Of a stretch of 64,000 bases of DNA, positions 7,808-17,853 are shown piece after piece. How positions within the stretch are numbered: position 1 is the first letter of the stretch; every line of letters begins with the position of its first letter. The position numbers were made by a program, and so were the translations under genes. The DNA is from Xaviernesmea rhizosphaerae (GTDB lineage Bacteria > Pseudomonadota > Alphaproteobacteria > Rhizobiales > Rhizobiaceae). Location: NCBI RefSeq assembly GCF_001938945.1, contig NZ_MKIO01000031.1, positions 248,001-312,000 of the forward strand, given 5' to 3'. The notes beneath the pieces were generated by a model, which worked only from the letters and a program-made list of their open reading frames with translations, was not told where the DNA came from and did not search any database.

Positions 7808-7821
7808 AACGTTATAACGTT
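7808..7821 (+). promoter_or_regulatory. Zur-box-like operator
   Basis: AACGTTATAACGTT is a perfect 14-bp palindrome with the GTTATAAC core seen in alphaproteobacterial Zur operators. It lies just before the ribosome-binding site of a COG0523 GTPase, a classical Zur target. Its closeness to the start fits repression by zinc-loaded Zur. Confidence 0.6.
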
Positions 7822-7836
7822 TTTTTGGAGATTGCG

Positions 7837-9060
<1,224 letters not shown>

Positions 9061-9307
9061 GATCACGGCTTGAAGACAGGGCGGAAGGCCGGGGACGCTT
9101 GGCGTTGCCGGCCGCTGTGACGGGAGGATTGCCCCTTTGCGATGTCGCCCGCCTGCCGCAGCCGAGCCTTCCGGCTCCCGCTTCCGGTCTGAGCGGCGGC
9201 CTGGACCAAGCAGGAATCGCGCGCCTCGCGCGATCCGGTGTTCGCCATGGCGCGTAAGGGGCCATGCCTCTTGCCTCCCGAAGGGGTCTCACGCCCGGAG
9301 CCCGCCG

Positions 9308-9718
9308 ATGAAAGCCGCCCTCACCGCCTACGCCGCCACGCTCGTCACCTTCCTTGCCATCGATGCCGTGTGGCTCGGGCTGGTCGCGCGCACCTTCTAT
9401 CGCGACCAGCTGGGCGAACTGATGCTGCCGCAGCCGAACTTCGTCGCAGCCGCCGTGTTCTACCTTTTCTTTGCCGTCGCCGTGGTCATTCTCGCGGTCA
9501 TGCCGGGCCTGCGCGCCGGCTCGATCCTTGTCGCCATGGGCTATGGCGCGGTGCTCGGCCTTGCCGCTTACGGCACCTATGACATGACCAACCTCTCTAC
9601 TCTCAAGGGCTGGCCGACGCTGATGTCCTTCGTCGACATGGGCTGGGGAACGATCCTGACCGCGGTTTCGGCCGGCGCCGGCGCCTATGCCGTACGTCTG
9701 TTTGCCGCCAACGGCTGA
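9308..9718 (+). CDS. DUF2177 family membrane protein
   Basis: A 136-residue integral membrane protein with four hydrophobic segments: residues 4-25 (AALTAYAATLVTFLAIDAVW), about 48-65, 70-90 and 108-130. The block IDAVWLGLVARTFYRDQLG and the later TYDMTNLSTLKGWP are the hallmark of DUF2177. Function is unknown. The ATG at 9308 begins just before the first membrane helix; a longer frame upstream has no coding character. It is on the same strand as the preceding GTPase, 247 bp downstream, which is too far to assume co-transcription. Confidence 0.85.
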   Translation: MKAALTAYAATLVTFLAIDAVWLGLVARTFYRDQLGELMLPQPNFVAAAVFYLFFAVAVVILAVMPGLRAGSILVAMGYGAVLGLAAYGTYDMTNLSTLKGWPTLMSFVDMGWGTILTAVSAGAGAYAVRLFAANG

Positions 9719-9883
9719 GATCGGGAGCGCCGGGCCGGCCGAGGCCGGCGCGTGCCTGCTCGTTGGGAAATGCGGCAGGACGCGGCTCGCCGCCGATTGC
9801 TCCTCCGGGCAAAATGCCCGATAAGGCAGTCCCGCCCGGAGGATCACCGCTCCGGACACTGTCTTTCGGAGTCGCCGAGCCTC

Positions 9884-10999
9884 ATGTCTGCCTTCCCGCG
9901 CCTGACCCTGCTGGCCCATAGCCTGCCCGCCACCGTTCCCTTTGTCGGGCCGGAAGCGCTGGAGCGGCGCATTGGCCGGGCGGTGGTGGCGCGAATCGGC
10001 GCCAATGAGAGCGGATTCGGCCCCGCCCCTTCCGTGCTTTCGGCGATGCGGGCGGCGGCGGACGGCATCTGGCAGTATAATGATCCCGAAAATTTCGCGC
10101 TGAAGCAGGCGCTTGGCCTGCATTACGGCATCGCGCCGGAGCACATCGCCATTGGCGAGGGCATCGATGCCCTGCTCGGGCAGATCGTGCGGCTGGTGGT
10201 CGATCCCGGGCAGGCGGTCGTCACCTCGCTCGGCGCCTACCCGACCTTCAACTATCATGTTGCCGGCCATGGCGGGCGGCTGGTCACCGTGCCCTATCGC
10301 GATGACCGAGAGGATCTCGACGGCCTGCTCGACGCCGTCAGGCGCGAGACGGCGCCGCTGGTCTATCTCGCCAACCCCGACAATCCCATGGGCAGCTGGT
10401 GGCCGGCAGAGGCGGTGGCGGCTTTTGCCGAGGCGCTGCCGGAGACGACGCTCTTGGTTCTGGACGAGGCCTATGGCGAGACGGCGCCGGCGGGCACGCT
10501 GCCCGAGATCGATAGGCTGATCGCGCGACCGAATGTCATGCGCACGCGCACCTTTTCCAAGGCCTATGGCCTGGCGGGCGCGAGGGTCGGCTATGTCTTA
10601 TCGACGCCGGAGAATGCGAGCGCCTTCGACAAGATCCGCAATCATTTCGGCATGAACCGCATGGCCACGGCCGGCGCGCTCGCGGCGCTGGCGGATCAGG
10701 CCTATCTGCAGGATGTGCTTGCGCGGATCGCGGCTGCGCGCGCCCGCATCGGGCAGATCGCCGCGGCCTCAGGCCTTGCTGCCCTGCCGTCGGCCACAAA
10801 TTTCGTGGCGGTGGATACCGGGCGCGATGCGGCTTTCGCCCGCGCCATCGTCGATCGGCTGATGGCCGATCACGGGGTCTTCATCCGCATGCCGGGTGTG
10901 GCGCCGCTCAATCGCTGCATCCGCATCAGCACCGGGCCCCAGGCCGAGATGCAGCGGCTTGAAGAGGCGCTGCCGCAGGTGCTGGCCGCGCTCGGCTGA
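9884..10999 (+). CDS. HisC-like PLP-dependent aminotransferase (fold type I)
   Basis: A 371-residue class I/II aminotransferase close to histidinol-phosphate aminotransferases. Visible marks are the N-terminal RIGANESGFGPAPSV (substrate-pocket Asn-Glu), GEGIDALL of the cofactor phosphate site, NPDNPMGSW, LVLDEAYGE with the pyridine-nitrogen Asp, and the Schiff-base lysine Lys226 in TFSKAYGLAGARVGY. The usual NPNNPTG is NPDNPMG here. The start is the ATG at 9884; the upstream frame lacks family similarity. It is not in a histidine operon, so it may be a broad-specificity aromatic or imidazole aminotransferase instead of the biosynthetic HisC. Confidence 0.88.
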   Translation: MSAFPRLTLLAHSLPATVPFVGPEALERRIGRAVVARIGANESGFGPAPSVLSAMRAAADGIWQYNDPENFALKQALGLHYGIAPEHIAIGEGIDALLGQIVRLVVDPGQAVVTSLGAYPTFNYHVAGHGGRLVTVPYRDDREDLDGLLDAVRRETAPLVYLANPDNPMGSWWPAEAVAAFAEALPETTLLVLDEAYGETAPAGTLPEIDRLIARPNVMRTRTFSKAYGLAGARVGYVLSTPENASAFDKIRNHFGMNRMATAGALAALADQAYLQDVLARIAAARARIGQIAAASGLAALPSATNFVAVDTGRDAAFARAIVDRLMADHGVFIRMPGVAPLNRCIRISTGPQAEMQRLEEALPQVLAALG

Positions 11000-11036
11000 C
11001 CTCTTTTGCCCGGACGGTGCACGTGGCGCGCCTGCG

Positions 11037-11303
11037 TCAGTGCGTGGTCATCCATTCGCGGGCTTCGCGCAGCGCCTTGGCCAGTTCCATCTTGGACATG
11101 GACGAGGACAGTTCGGCCCGAAGCAGCGCGGCACGCTCGGAGCCCCTGATGGCGGCAATGTTCAGCCACTTGTGCGCCGAGACCAGATCGATGTCACAGC
11201 CGCGACCGGTGGCATACATCAGCCCCATTTCGCAGAAGACCTCGGCGCGGTTGTCGCCGCCAGCCGGTGCGTTGAAGACGGTATCGAGATCGAAGCGTGC
11301 CAT
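11037..11303 (-). CDS. Sel1-repeat (TPR-like) small protein
   Basis: An 88-residue protein containing one clear Sel1-type repeat: AEVFCEMGLMYATGRGCDID followed by VSAHKWLNIAA, i.e. the alternating A/L/G/W pattern of SLR motifs. A second, partial helical pair runs to the C-terminus (SKMELAKALREAREWM). Sel1 proteins act as protein-protein scaffolds, and short single-repeat versions are common in Rhizobiaceae. It is convergent with the aminotransferase gene, only 37 bp apart. Partner and pathway are unknown. Confidence 0.8.
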   Translation of the reverse strand: MARFDLDTVFNAPAGGDNRAEVFCEMGLMYATGRGCDIDLVSAHKWLNIAAIRGSERAALLRAELSSSMSKMELAKALREAREWMTTH

Positions 11304-11784
11304 GGTCCTGTCCCTTGTTTGAACGCGCTATTGCCTGAAATATCCCTGTTTGCGGCCCTTCATGAGCCCCTTCCCCGCTCGCCGTCTCTGCGGCTTCGGC
11401 GGACAAGGCCCGGCAGGTTTGGCCTGCTCCGTGGATGTCCCGACCCTAGCCGGCGCCCTTCAATGCGCGCTTAAAATGCGTCCTTAATTTGCGACAAACA
11501 AAGCGCAAATTGTTCGTAAACGGCTGATTTTGTTAAGCATGCAAGGTCCGGTCTCCATTGGGAAATCGGTACCAGGGAAAGGCCTTGCGCAACTCAAAGC
11601 TTCAACCAAACGCTAACCATCCCGGCGAAGCGCTGAAAATGGCGGCCTCCTGGCCTGCCCGACACACGGCGCATCTTGATTTACGTTTACGTGCGCGTAA
11701 ACTCTTCACGCCGCGACCGGGAGGACGCTCGCGGCGTGGAACGCCGGCCGGCCTATCGCCGTCGGCACGAGGAGGAGAGACAGC
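11304..11784. other. Intergenic region with inverted repeats
   Basis: No gene is supported. It holds an 8-bp inverted repeat AATTTGCG (11486-11493)/CGCAAATT (11504-11511), placed in the promoter region of the Sel1 gene. A TTTACG-rich site nearer the next gene is listed separately. Confidence 0.45.
11680..11701 (+). promoter_or_regulatory. TTTACGTTTACGT inverted-repeat site, possible operator
   Basis: TTTACG at 11680-11685 and CGTAAA at 11696-11701 flank further ACGT units. The 13-base core TTTACGTTTACGT recurs with one change at 23188-23200, upstream of the ETF-QO and GNAT genes, which suggests one regulator for both. It lies 84 bp before the DUF2147 gene. Confidence 0.35.
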
Positions 11785-12165
11785 ATGACCGCGAAAGCAC
11801 GGATGGGCCTGGCCGCTTTTGGCAGCGCCTTGTTGATCAGCACGGGCCTGATCGCCACAAGCCTGACAGCCGCAGATGCGCGCGCCGCCGAGCCGATCGT
11901 CGGCAACTGGAAGACGGCAAGCGGCGAGACGGCCGCAATCGCGCCCTGCGGCGGCAATTTCTGCATCACGCTGAAAACGGGCAAGCATGCCGGCAAGAAG
12001 ATCGGCACGCTGACCGGCAGCGGCGCGGCCTATACCGGCGAGATTACCGATCCCGCCAATGACAAGACCTATAGCGGCTCGGCCGCCGTCGGGCCCGGTT
12101 CGATGAAATTGCAGGGCTGCGTGATGAAGGTGCTGTGCCGCTCGCAGAGCTGGACGAAGCTGTGA
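11785..12165 (+). CDS. DUF2147 family secreted protein
   Basis: A 126-residue protein with a signal peptide cut after ADARA|A (about residue 34), so periplasmic. The mature part is typical of DUF2147: EPIVGNWKTASGET at the start, a Cys pair in APCGGNFCITL, GEITDPANDKTYSG in the middle and MKLQGCVMKVLCRSQSW at the end. The family is a small beta-barrel domain of unknown role found across proteobacteria. The ribosome-binding site is GAGGAGAGA eight to ten bases upstream. It appears to be transcribed alone, possibly under the TTTACG-type site 84 bp upstream. Confidence 0.85.
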   Translation: MTAKARMGLAAFGSALLISTGLIATSLTAADARAAEPIVGNWKTASGETAAIAPCGGNFCITLKTGKHAGKKIGTLTGSGAAYTGEITDPANDKTYSGSAAVGPGSMKLQGCVMKVLCRSQSWTKL

Positions 12166-12671
12166 CGCAGTGACAGGCCGGCGCGCCGGGCAGAAATGCC
12201 CTGCGCCCGGAATCAAGAGGGCGATCACGCGGTCACTGGCGGGTTACCTCGCCCACGAAGATGAACGCCTTCGTTCAGAAACCTCGGGCTTTTTCCATAG
12301 GACGATCATTCGCCGAGGTCTCGCAGGCCGAGCGCAGCAGGGGTGCGCCTGCATCTTGAGGCGGTTGTCGCGCGTGGCGGATTGACGCAGCGTCGGGGCG
12401 CCCCTTGCCGGGCAGGAATTTTTGCAAATGCGAAGAAAGACTTAGCCTCGCGCCCCGCCCTCCGGCCTGCGCCAGACACAACCTGTGGAGGAACCCCCTC
12501 GGTCAAATGCAGGAGGCTCGCCGTCCCAAAGATGCTCCACGCTTTTCCACAGCTGAAGCCGAAGATGAACGGGAGATGAACCGATGTCTCAGGACGCGTT
12601 CAGTTTGGTCCCGCTAAAACGTCATTATCGATTTCAACCGGTTCAAAACGAACCAATTCGGGACATCAGCA
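12166..12671. other. Intergenic region without a supported gene
   Basis: About 500 bp with no credible frame. It contains GACGC-A-GCGTC near 12384-12394 and GGTTC-AAAAC-GAACC near 12640-12655, the latter close to the next small gene and so possibly an operator. No RNA gene is recognised. Confidence 0.4.
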
Positions 12672-12863
12672 ATGGATATGCTCGCGCGCCGCCTCACCAT
12701 CATCAGCATGCTCATGGTTGCTTTCGCCATGTCGCTGGCCGTCGCCGTCAGCGCCGATACCGAACGCCGCCGTGAAGCTGGCAATGGTCTGGCCGACTGC
12801 ACCGCACACACTGCCCAGTTTTGCCAGGCCCGCCTTCACATGATTGACGAAGCCAAGCTGTAA
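12672..12863 (+). CDS. Small putative secreted protein
   Basis: A 63-residue open frame starting MDMLARRLTIISMLMVAFAM, a convincing signal peptide with a likely cut at AVSA|D (residue 28), leaving a 35-residue mature peptide with two Cys residues (LADCTAHTAQFC). No strong ribosome-binding site is visible, and the start could be the ATG at 12678. I do not recognise a family. The signal peptide is the only positive argument, so this is tentative. Confidence 0.4.
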   Translation: MDMLARRLTIISMLMVAFAMSLAVAVSADTERRREAGNGLADCTAHTAQFCQARLHMIDEAKL

Positions 12864-12983
12864 AGCAGGAGCATCGCCCGTCCCGGGCAGGGCCGAATCA
12901 CCCTCGGCAGTGCCCGGGTCGATGTCTGCATCGGATGGAAACGGCAACCGGCGTTTCATCCGATGCGCCAGAGGAGCCCGGCC

Positions 12984-13151
12984 ATGACCTACATGCCCTC
13001 GTTCGCAAATGCCATGCGCGCCCTCGTGCTCGCCGCATTGATCGGCGGACCCTTGGGCCTGCTGGCGGTCACGGGCGGCGACGCCAACAAGCTCGGCAAT
13101 GGCGCCGGGCTCGTCCTCTTCGTCACGCTGCAGCGTCAGGCGATGAGCTGA
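12984..13151 (+). CDS. Small single-pass membrane protein
   Basis: A 55-residue protein, MTYMPSFANAMRALVLAALI onward, with one hydrophobic segment at residues 12-30 and a second weaker one at 39-49. GAGGAG lies seven bases before the ATG at 12984, which supports translation from here and not from the earlier in-frame ATG. It may be a type I or II small membrane protein or a weak secreted peptide. No family is recognised. Confidence 0.5.
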   Translation: MTYMPSFANAMRALVLAALIGGPLGLLAVTGGDANKLGNGAGLVLFVTLQRQAMS

Positions 13152-13278
13152 CGCCGCTGCCGGCGGTCTGCCTTGGCCGGATGTCGCCAGCAAGCCAACT
13201 TCCGTTCACATCAGATTAGGGCGGCCAGCGGGACATCTTGTCGTTTGCTTGTCAAAGGCGCCATCCTATACTGCGCGC

Positions 13279-14781
13279 ATGAACGCACGAATCCTTCCCC
13301 TCGCCTCGCTCGCGCTCTCCACGCCCGAGCCCTTCGCAGCCCAGACCTTCGACGATCCGGTCGCCGCCGTCGATGCGCTCGAAGCGCTTTATGCGCGCAA
13401 CACCGGCTTTCTGACCGATGCCTTCGTGGCGCTGGGCAAGAGCGGAAAAGCGAACACGCGCTACCGCGCCTGCTACCCCCAGGTCAGCATCGAGACGACG
13501 AGCTACGGCCACGTCGATTCGCGCCTGTCCTATGGCTATGTCAGCGCGCCGGGCGTCTATACGACCACGATCACACGGCCGCAGCTGTTCCGCCATTATC
13601 TGAAGGAGCAGCTCGGCCATCTGATCCGCAACCACAATGTCGCGATCACGGTCTCCGAATCGGCTACGCCGATCCCGCTGCACTTCGCCTTTGGCGAAGG
13701 CGCGCATGTGGAGGCGACGCTGGCCGAGAACATCGAGGTGCCGCTGCGCGATCTGTTCGACGCGCCGGACCTGACCACGACCGATGACGAGATCGCCAAT
13801 GGCTCCTATGAGCCCGGCCCGGGCGAGCCCTTCCCGCTGGCGCCCTTCACCGCCCAGCGCATCGACTATTCGCTGGCGCGGCTCGCGCATTATACGGCCA
13901 CCAGCGCCACGCATTTCCAGAACTTCGTGCTGTTCACCAACTACCAGTTCTATATCGACGAATTCTGCGCCTGGGCGCGCCAGCAGATGGCCGAGGGCGG
14001 CCATGGCTATACCGCTTTCGTCGAGCCGGGCAACATCATCACCCACGCCGGCGCCGACAAGCCGGAGACCGATCTGGCGCTCGCCCGCCTGCCGCAGATG
14101 CCGGCCTATCACCTGAAGCGCAAGGGCCATGGCGGCATCACCGTCGTCAATATCGGCGTCGGCCCCTCCAATGCCAAGACGATCACCGACCATATCGCCG
14201 TGCTGCGCCCGCATGCCTGGCTGATGCTCGGCCATTGCGCCGGCCTGCGCAACAGCCAGGCGCTGGGCGACTACGTGCTGGCCCATGCCTATGTGCGCGA
14301 GGATCACGTGCTGGATGACGACCTGCCCGTCTGGGTGCCGATCCCGGCGCTTGCCGAGGTGCAGGTGGCGCTGCAGGACGCGGTGGCCGAGATGACCGGT
14401 TATGAGGGCTACGACCTCAAGCGGATCATGCGCACAGGCACGGTGGCCACCATCGACAATCGGAACTGGGAACTGCGGGATCAGCGCGGGCCGGTCAAAC
14501 GCCTGTCACAGTCGCGCGCCATCGCGCTCGACATGGAATCCGCCACCATCGCCGCCAATGGATTCCGCTTCCGCGTGCCTTATGGGACGCTGCTGTGCGT
14601 GTCAGACAAGCCGCTGCATGGCGAGCTGAAGCTTCCGGGCATGGCCACGGCGTTCTACAAGAACCAGGTGAGCCAGCATCTGCAGATCGGCATTCGCGCG
14701 CTGCAGAAGCTCGCGGCCATGCCGCCGGAAAAGCTGCATTCGCGCAAGCTCAGGAGTTTCTTCGAAACGGCGTTCCAGTGA
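13279..14781 (+). CDS. amn: AMP nucleosidase
   Basis: Hydrolyses AMP to adenine and ribose 5-phosphate, adjusting cytoplasmic adenylate levels. The 500-residue length and two-part layout fit Amn. The N-terminal regulatory domain carries YPQVSIETTSYGHVDSRLS and ITRPQLFRHYLKEQL. The C-terminal nucleoside-phosphorylase-like domain carries TVVNIGVGPSNAKTITDH, WLMLGHCAGLRNSQALGDYV, and the catalytic and ribose-binding IALDMESATIAANGFRFRVP followed by LCVSDKPLHGELKLPG. The start at 13279 is preferred to an upstream alternative because alignment begins there. No operon partner is adjacent. Confidence 0.95.
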   Translation: MNARILPLASLALSTPEPFAAQTFDDPVAAVDALEALYARNTGFLTDAFVALGKSGKANTRYRACYPQVSIETTSYGHVDSRLSYGYVSAPGVYTTTITRPQLFRHYLKEQLGHLIRNHNVAITVSESATPIPLHFAFGEGAHVEATLAENIEVPLRDLFDAPDLTTTDDEIANGSYEPGPGEPFPLAPFTAQRIDYSLARLAHYTATSATHFQNFVLFTNYQFYIDEFCAWARQQMAEGGHGYTAFVEPGNIITHAGADKPETDLALARLPQMPAYHLKRKGHGGITVVNIGVGPSNAKTITDHIAVLRPHAWLMLGHCAGLRNSQALGDYVLAHAYVREDHVLDDDLPVWVPIPALAEVQVALQDAVAEMTGYEGYDLKRIMRTGTVATIDNRNWELRDQRGPVKRLSQSRAIALDMESATIAANGFRFRVPYGTLLCVSDKPLHGELKLPGMATAFYKNQVSQHLQIGIRALQKLAAMPPEKLHSRKLRSFFETAFQ

Positions 14782-14889
14782 CAGGACCGTGACACGCGGC
14801 CTGCAACCCTTTCGTGAGTACGTTTTCTATTTATTAAGAATATGTTTCACTGCTCCTGCAGCATGAGGCTGCTTTGGAGAGGTGACGAA

Positions 14890-15666
14890 ATGCCGAAATA
14901 CTCTCTGACTACCCCGCTTGGCCCGAACCGGGCCAAGCTGAACGGTGCGCTGTCTGGCGCGCGCAACAAGACCATGCTTACGCTGATCGGCAATCCGCGT
15001 GGCAATTACTCCGACGACTGCCGCTGGCCTACCAACAAGAAGGTTCTGGATCTCATTATCCAGAAGAATGTCGGGCCTTTTAAGGTATCGGGACTGAAGC
15101 CGGCGGTCGAGACCCTTGAGCTGATCTTCGCCGATATCCGGGCGCATGAGCCGGAGATCTATGCCGTTCTCGGCACCGCCGGCATGCTTTGCTGCCGCTA
15201 TGTGCGCGGCAGCACCACCTCGATCAGCAACCATTCCTGGGGGACGGCAATCGATCTGACGCTCGAAGGGGTGCTGGACAAGCGCGGCGACGAGCGCGCC
15301 CAGGTCGGCCTTCTGTCGATCTACAAATATTTCAACGCTCATTCCTTCTTCTGGGGTGCGGCCTTCCCCACCGAGGATGCGATGCATTTCGAAGCGTCGG
15401 AGCAACTGATCCGGACATGGTCGGCGCAAGGCCTGTTCGGCGCTCATCCGCCGCCGCTCTCCGACGAAATCTTCGAACTCGGCGACCGCGGCCCGAACGT
15501 CAAGGAACTGCAGGAACTGTTGAATCATAAGCTCGGCCTCGATCTCGATGCCGACGGCATTTTCGGCCCCGCCACACGCGCCGCGGTGATGGAGTTTCAG
15601 CGCGAACAGGGCCTGCCGATTACCGGCGCGCTCCTGCCGGCGCAATTGGACAGGCTCGCAGCCTGA
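14890..15666 (+). CDS. M15 family D,D-carboxypeptidase/endolysin-like protein with peptidoglycan-binding domain
   Basis: A 258-residue protein with an N-terminal M15-type (VanY-like) zinc peptidase domain and a C-terminal PG_binding_1 domain. Zinc ligands are visible as His115 and Asp122 in SNHSWGTAIDLTLEG and His166 in AMHFEASEQ. The C-terminal domain starts about residue 196 with ELGDRGPNVKELQELL and ends DGIFGPATRAAVMEFQREQG. No signal peptide is present from the ATG at 14890 (GGAG and GGTG precede it), so export needs another route, as for phage endolysins. That and the domain layout suggest a phage- or GTA-related lysin, but it lies far from the GTA cluster. It likely cleaves peptide cross-links. 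Confidence 0.85.
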   Translation: MPKYSLTTPLGPNRAKLNGALSGARNKTMLTLIGNPRGNYSDDCRWPTNKKVLDLIIQKNVGPFKVSGLKPAVETLELIFADIRAHEPEIYAVLGTAGMLCCRYVRGSTTSISNHSWGTAIDLTLEGVLDKRGDERAQVGLLSIYKYFNAHSFFWGAAFPTEDAMHFEASEQLIRTWSAQGLFGAHPPPLSDEIFELGDRGPNVKELQELLNHKLGLDLDADGIFGPATRAAVMEFQREQGLPITGALLPAQLDRLAA

Positions 15667-15684
15667 CGGTCCTCCCCCCGCCGC

Positions 15685-16602
15685 TCAAGGTGAGGGTTCA
15701 ATCCCCTGGGGGCCGACCAACAGCTTCAGTTCTCCGGCATGGACGCGCAGATCGACATCGCCGCGCAGCGGCAGGAGCTCGCCGTCCATCACGCAATTGA
15801 TCTTGTGATTGGCCTCCGGGAAATGCAGCGTCACATGGGTGACGCTCATTTGGGTAATCAGCGGGCTTTCGCGGAACTTGCCGCGCAGGATATCGAAGGT
15901 CAGCCGCGCCACGCCGGCCGATGTGAGCGGCGGCGCGGTGTAGAAGCCCAGATGCCCGCCATCAACGCTGTCGGCATACATCAGCGAGTTCGCGCCGAAG
16001 TGGTTGTTCGACACCGAAAGCGCCGAGACCTTGCGCCGTTCACGGACACCGTCCACCTCAAAATCGATCTTGAACTTCGGCGGATTCAGGATGACGCCGA
16101 AGGCAGCCCGCGCGCTGGCCGAAATCTTGCCGAGCCTTGAGGCGAAACTGTAAGATTCCCTGTAACGCACCATGCGTGCATGCAGGCCCATGGAGAACTG
16201 GTGCACGAAAGCGCGCCCATTGGCGCTGCCGATATCGGCAGCCATCACATGGCCATCGGCCAGCACGTCGAGCACGCGCCAGATGTCCAGCGGCAGTTTC
16301 AGCGTGCGGGCAAAGAGATTCATGGTGCCGGCCGGCACCACGCCGAGCGGCATGCCGTTTTTCCAGGCAAGGGCCGCGGCCGCCGAAATCGTGCCGTCGC
16401 CGCCACCGGCGATCATGGCGTCCAGATCGTCGCGGGCGGAGGTGCGCTCCAGCGCCGCCTCGATCTCCTTGCCGGAGATCACCGACACCTCGATCTGGTG
16501 TCCGGCTTGCGTGAAGATGCGCTCCATCTCCTGCGTGTAGCGGTCCATGTCGGTGGTGCGAAACGTGCCCCCGTCGCGGTTGAGAATGGCCTTGATCTTC
16601 AT
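15685..16602 (-). CDS. Diacylglycerol kinase family lipid kinase
   Basis: A 305-residue protein of the diacylglycerol/sphingosine kinase (DAGK_cat) family, which phosphorylates a lipid hydroxyl using ATP. The nucleotide-binding GGGDGT is at residues 66-71, followed by GVVPAGTMNLFARTL and the C-terminal beta-sandwich with CVMDGELLPLRG. The Asn-rich GAGTxNxFA of the family is PAGTMNLFA here. The start is the ATG at 16602; the longer reading includes a basic extension without family similarity. It faces the M15 gene convergently. The UPF0104 membrane gene lies upstream on the same strand, 125 bp away, hinting at shared lipid metabolism. Confidence 0.88.
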   Translation of the reverse strand: MKIKAILNRDGGTFRTTDMDRYTQEMERIFTQAGHQIEVSVISGKEIEAALERTSARDDLDAMIAGGGDGTISAAAALAWKNGMPLGVVPAGTMNLFARTLKLPLDIWRVLDVLADGHVMAADIGSANGRAFVHQFSMGLHARMVRYRESYSFASRLGKISASARAAFGVILNPPKFKIDFEVDGVRERRKVSALSVSNNHFGANSLMYADSVDGGHLGFYTAPPLTSAGVARLTFDILRGKFRESPLITQMSVTHVTLHFPEANHKINCVMDGELLPLRGDVDLRVHAGELKLLVGPQGIEPSP

Positions 16603-16726
16603 CCGTCGCCTCACACGTGCTGTCGCCGTCCTCATATAAGTCGGCACGCGGCAAAATCATCGCCGGATTGCGCAAGAAAAGAAGAAGAAGATCAGGCCGG
16701 CAGGCCCCTGCTTTTCGCGATGCGTT

Positions 16727-17683
16727 TCAGGATGCCGTGGGACGGGCCGGCGCGGCGCGCGGTGCGAGAAGCAGGCTGAGGAGCGTGCCGGCGGCAGCCG
16801 AGACCAGAACCATAAGATGGGCGTTGACCGCCGCCTGACTCAGGGCGGACAGCGCAGGCTCGCCGGCCGGAGCGCCAAAGGCGAGCGCGCCCGCAACGAT
16901 GCCGGCCGGATAGGTGCCGACCCCGCCCGGCGCATGCGCCGGCAGAACAGAGGAGAGTTCGCCCCCCAACGCGCCCCCAAGCGCGGCCGCGAGCCCCGGC
17001 GCCCCCAGAAGCGTCAGGATCCAGGCGATGGTCGCCACCTTCACCGACCAGTTGACCACCGTCATGGCCCAGGCGCGGAAGAACGGCGCCCAGGATTGCG
17101 GCAGGCCGGACAGCACGCTTTCGGCCAGCCGGGCGACCTTGCCGGGAAACCGGCGGCTGACGACGGAAAACAACGGCCGCTGAAAGGCAAAGCCGGCGAT
17201 CGGCAGCAGGCAATAGGCCACCCACGCCGCCCAGGCGAGGAGCGGAAAGGGCGCGGCGGCCACCAGCCCGATCAGGCCGACGGCGAGAAGCGCATGCAGG
17301 TCCAGCACCCGCATCCACAGGAGCGAGGCGGCGGAGCGCGCCATCGGCATGGAAAACTCGCTGCGCATCAGCACGAAGAAGGAGGCCTCGCCCGCGCGGA
17401 ATGGCAGCAGGATATTGGCGAGATTGTGCACCTGCGTGACCCGGAACAGCCGCAGGAAGGCGCCGGAGAGATCCTGACGGAAATAGTCAAAGACTCTGAG
17501 GCAGCGCACCAGATGGGTGACGATCATCAGCCCGAGCGCCAGCGCGACCGGCCCGGCGCCGATCGCGCCCCAGGCGGCGAGAATGCGGCCCCAGCCCCAC
17601 ATCCACTCGATGAAGGCGCAATAGGCCAGCACGGCCGAAAGGCTGATCAGCGCTGCCGCATGGCGGCGCAGGAAAGAAGCCAT
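16727..17683 (-). CDS. UPF0104 / LPG-synthase-like integral membrane protein
   Basis: A 318-residue protein with about eight hydrophobic segments and the UPF0104 pattern: HLVRCLRVFDYF in an early loop, ANILLPFRAGEASFFVL, LLWMRVLDLHAL, and the late ELSSVLPAHAPGGVGTYPAG. The family includes the transmembrane part of lysylphosphatidylglycerol synthases and AglD-type proteins, and is often tied to lipid-linked glycan export or flipping. The ATG at 17683 is my choice because it begins the first membrane helix, though an upstream GTG is possible and no strong ribosome-binding site decides it. It is divergent from the GT2/GT39 pair, suggesting a common pathway. Confidence 0.85.
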   Translation of the reverse strand: MASFLRRHAAALISLSAVLAYCAFIEWMWGWGRILAAWGAIGAGPVALALGLMIVTHLVRCLRVFDYFRQDLSGAFLRLFRVTQVHNLANILLPFRAGEASFFVLMRSEFSMPMARSAASLLWMRVLDLHALLAVGLIGLVAAAPFPLLAWAAWVAYCLLPIAGFAFQRPLFSVVSRRFPGKVARLAESVLSGLPQSWAPFFRAWAMTVVNWSVKVATIAWILTLLGAPGLAAALGGALGGELSSVLPAHAPGGVGTYPAGIVAGALAFGAPAGEPALSALSQAAVNAHLMVLVSAAAGTLLSLLLAPRAAPARPTAS

Positions 17684-17853
17684 GCCCCGTGTTTCCTCGT
17701 CCGTTCCAATCTGTTGCGTCACCGGCCGCTTGCCTTTCGCGCTGTCATGCCCGGAGCCCCTTCGCAGGCGGCTGGCAGGATTCGAGTGCTTGTCGTCCTC
17801 ATCGTGCCATGCGATAGGAGGCCCGCATCTTTTTAAGACGGGATTAAGGCATC

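Noticed and set aside
12640..12655. GGTTC-AAAAC-GAACC as a second SOS box
   Set aside because: Spacing and orientation differ from the GTTC-N7-GTTC site, so LexA binding is not supported.
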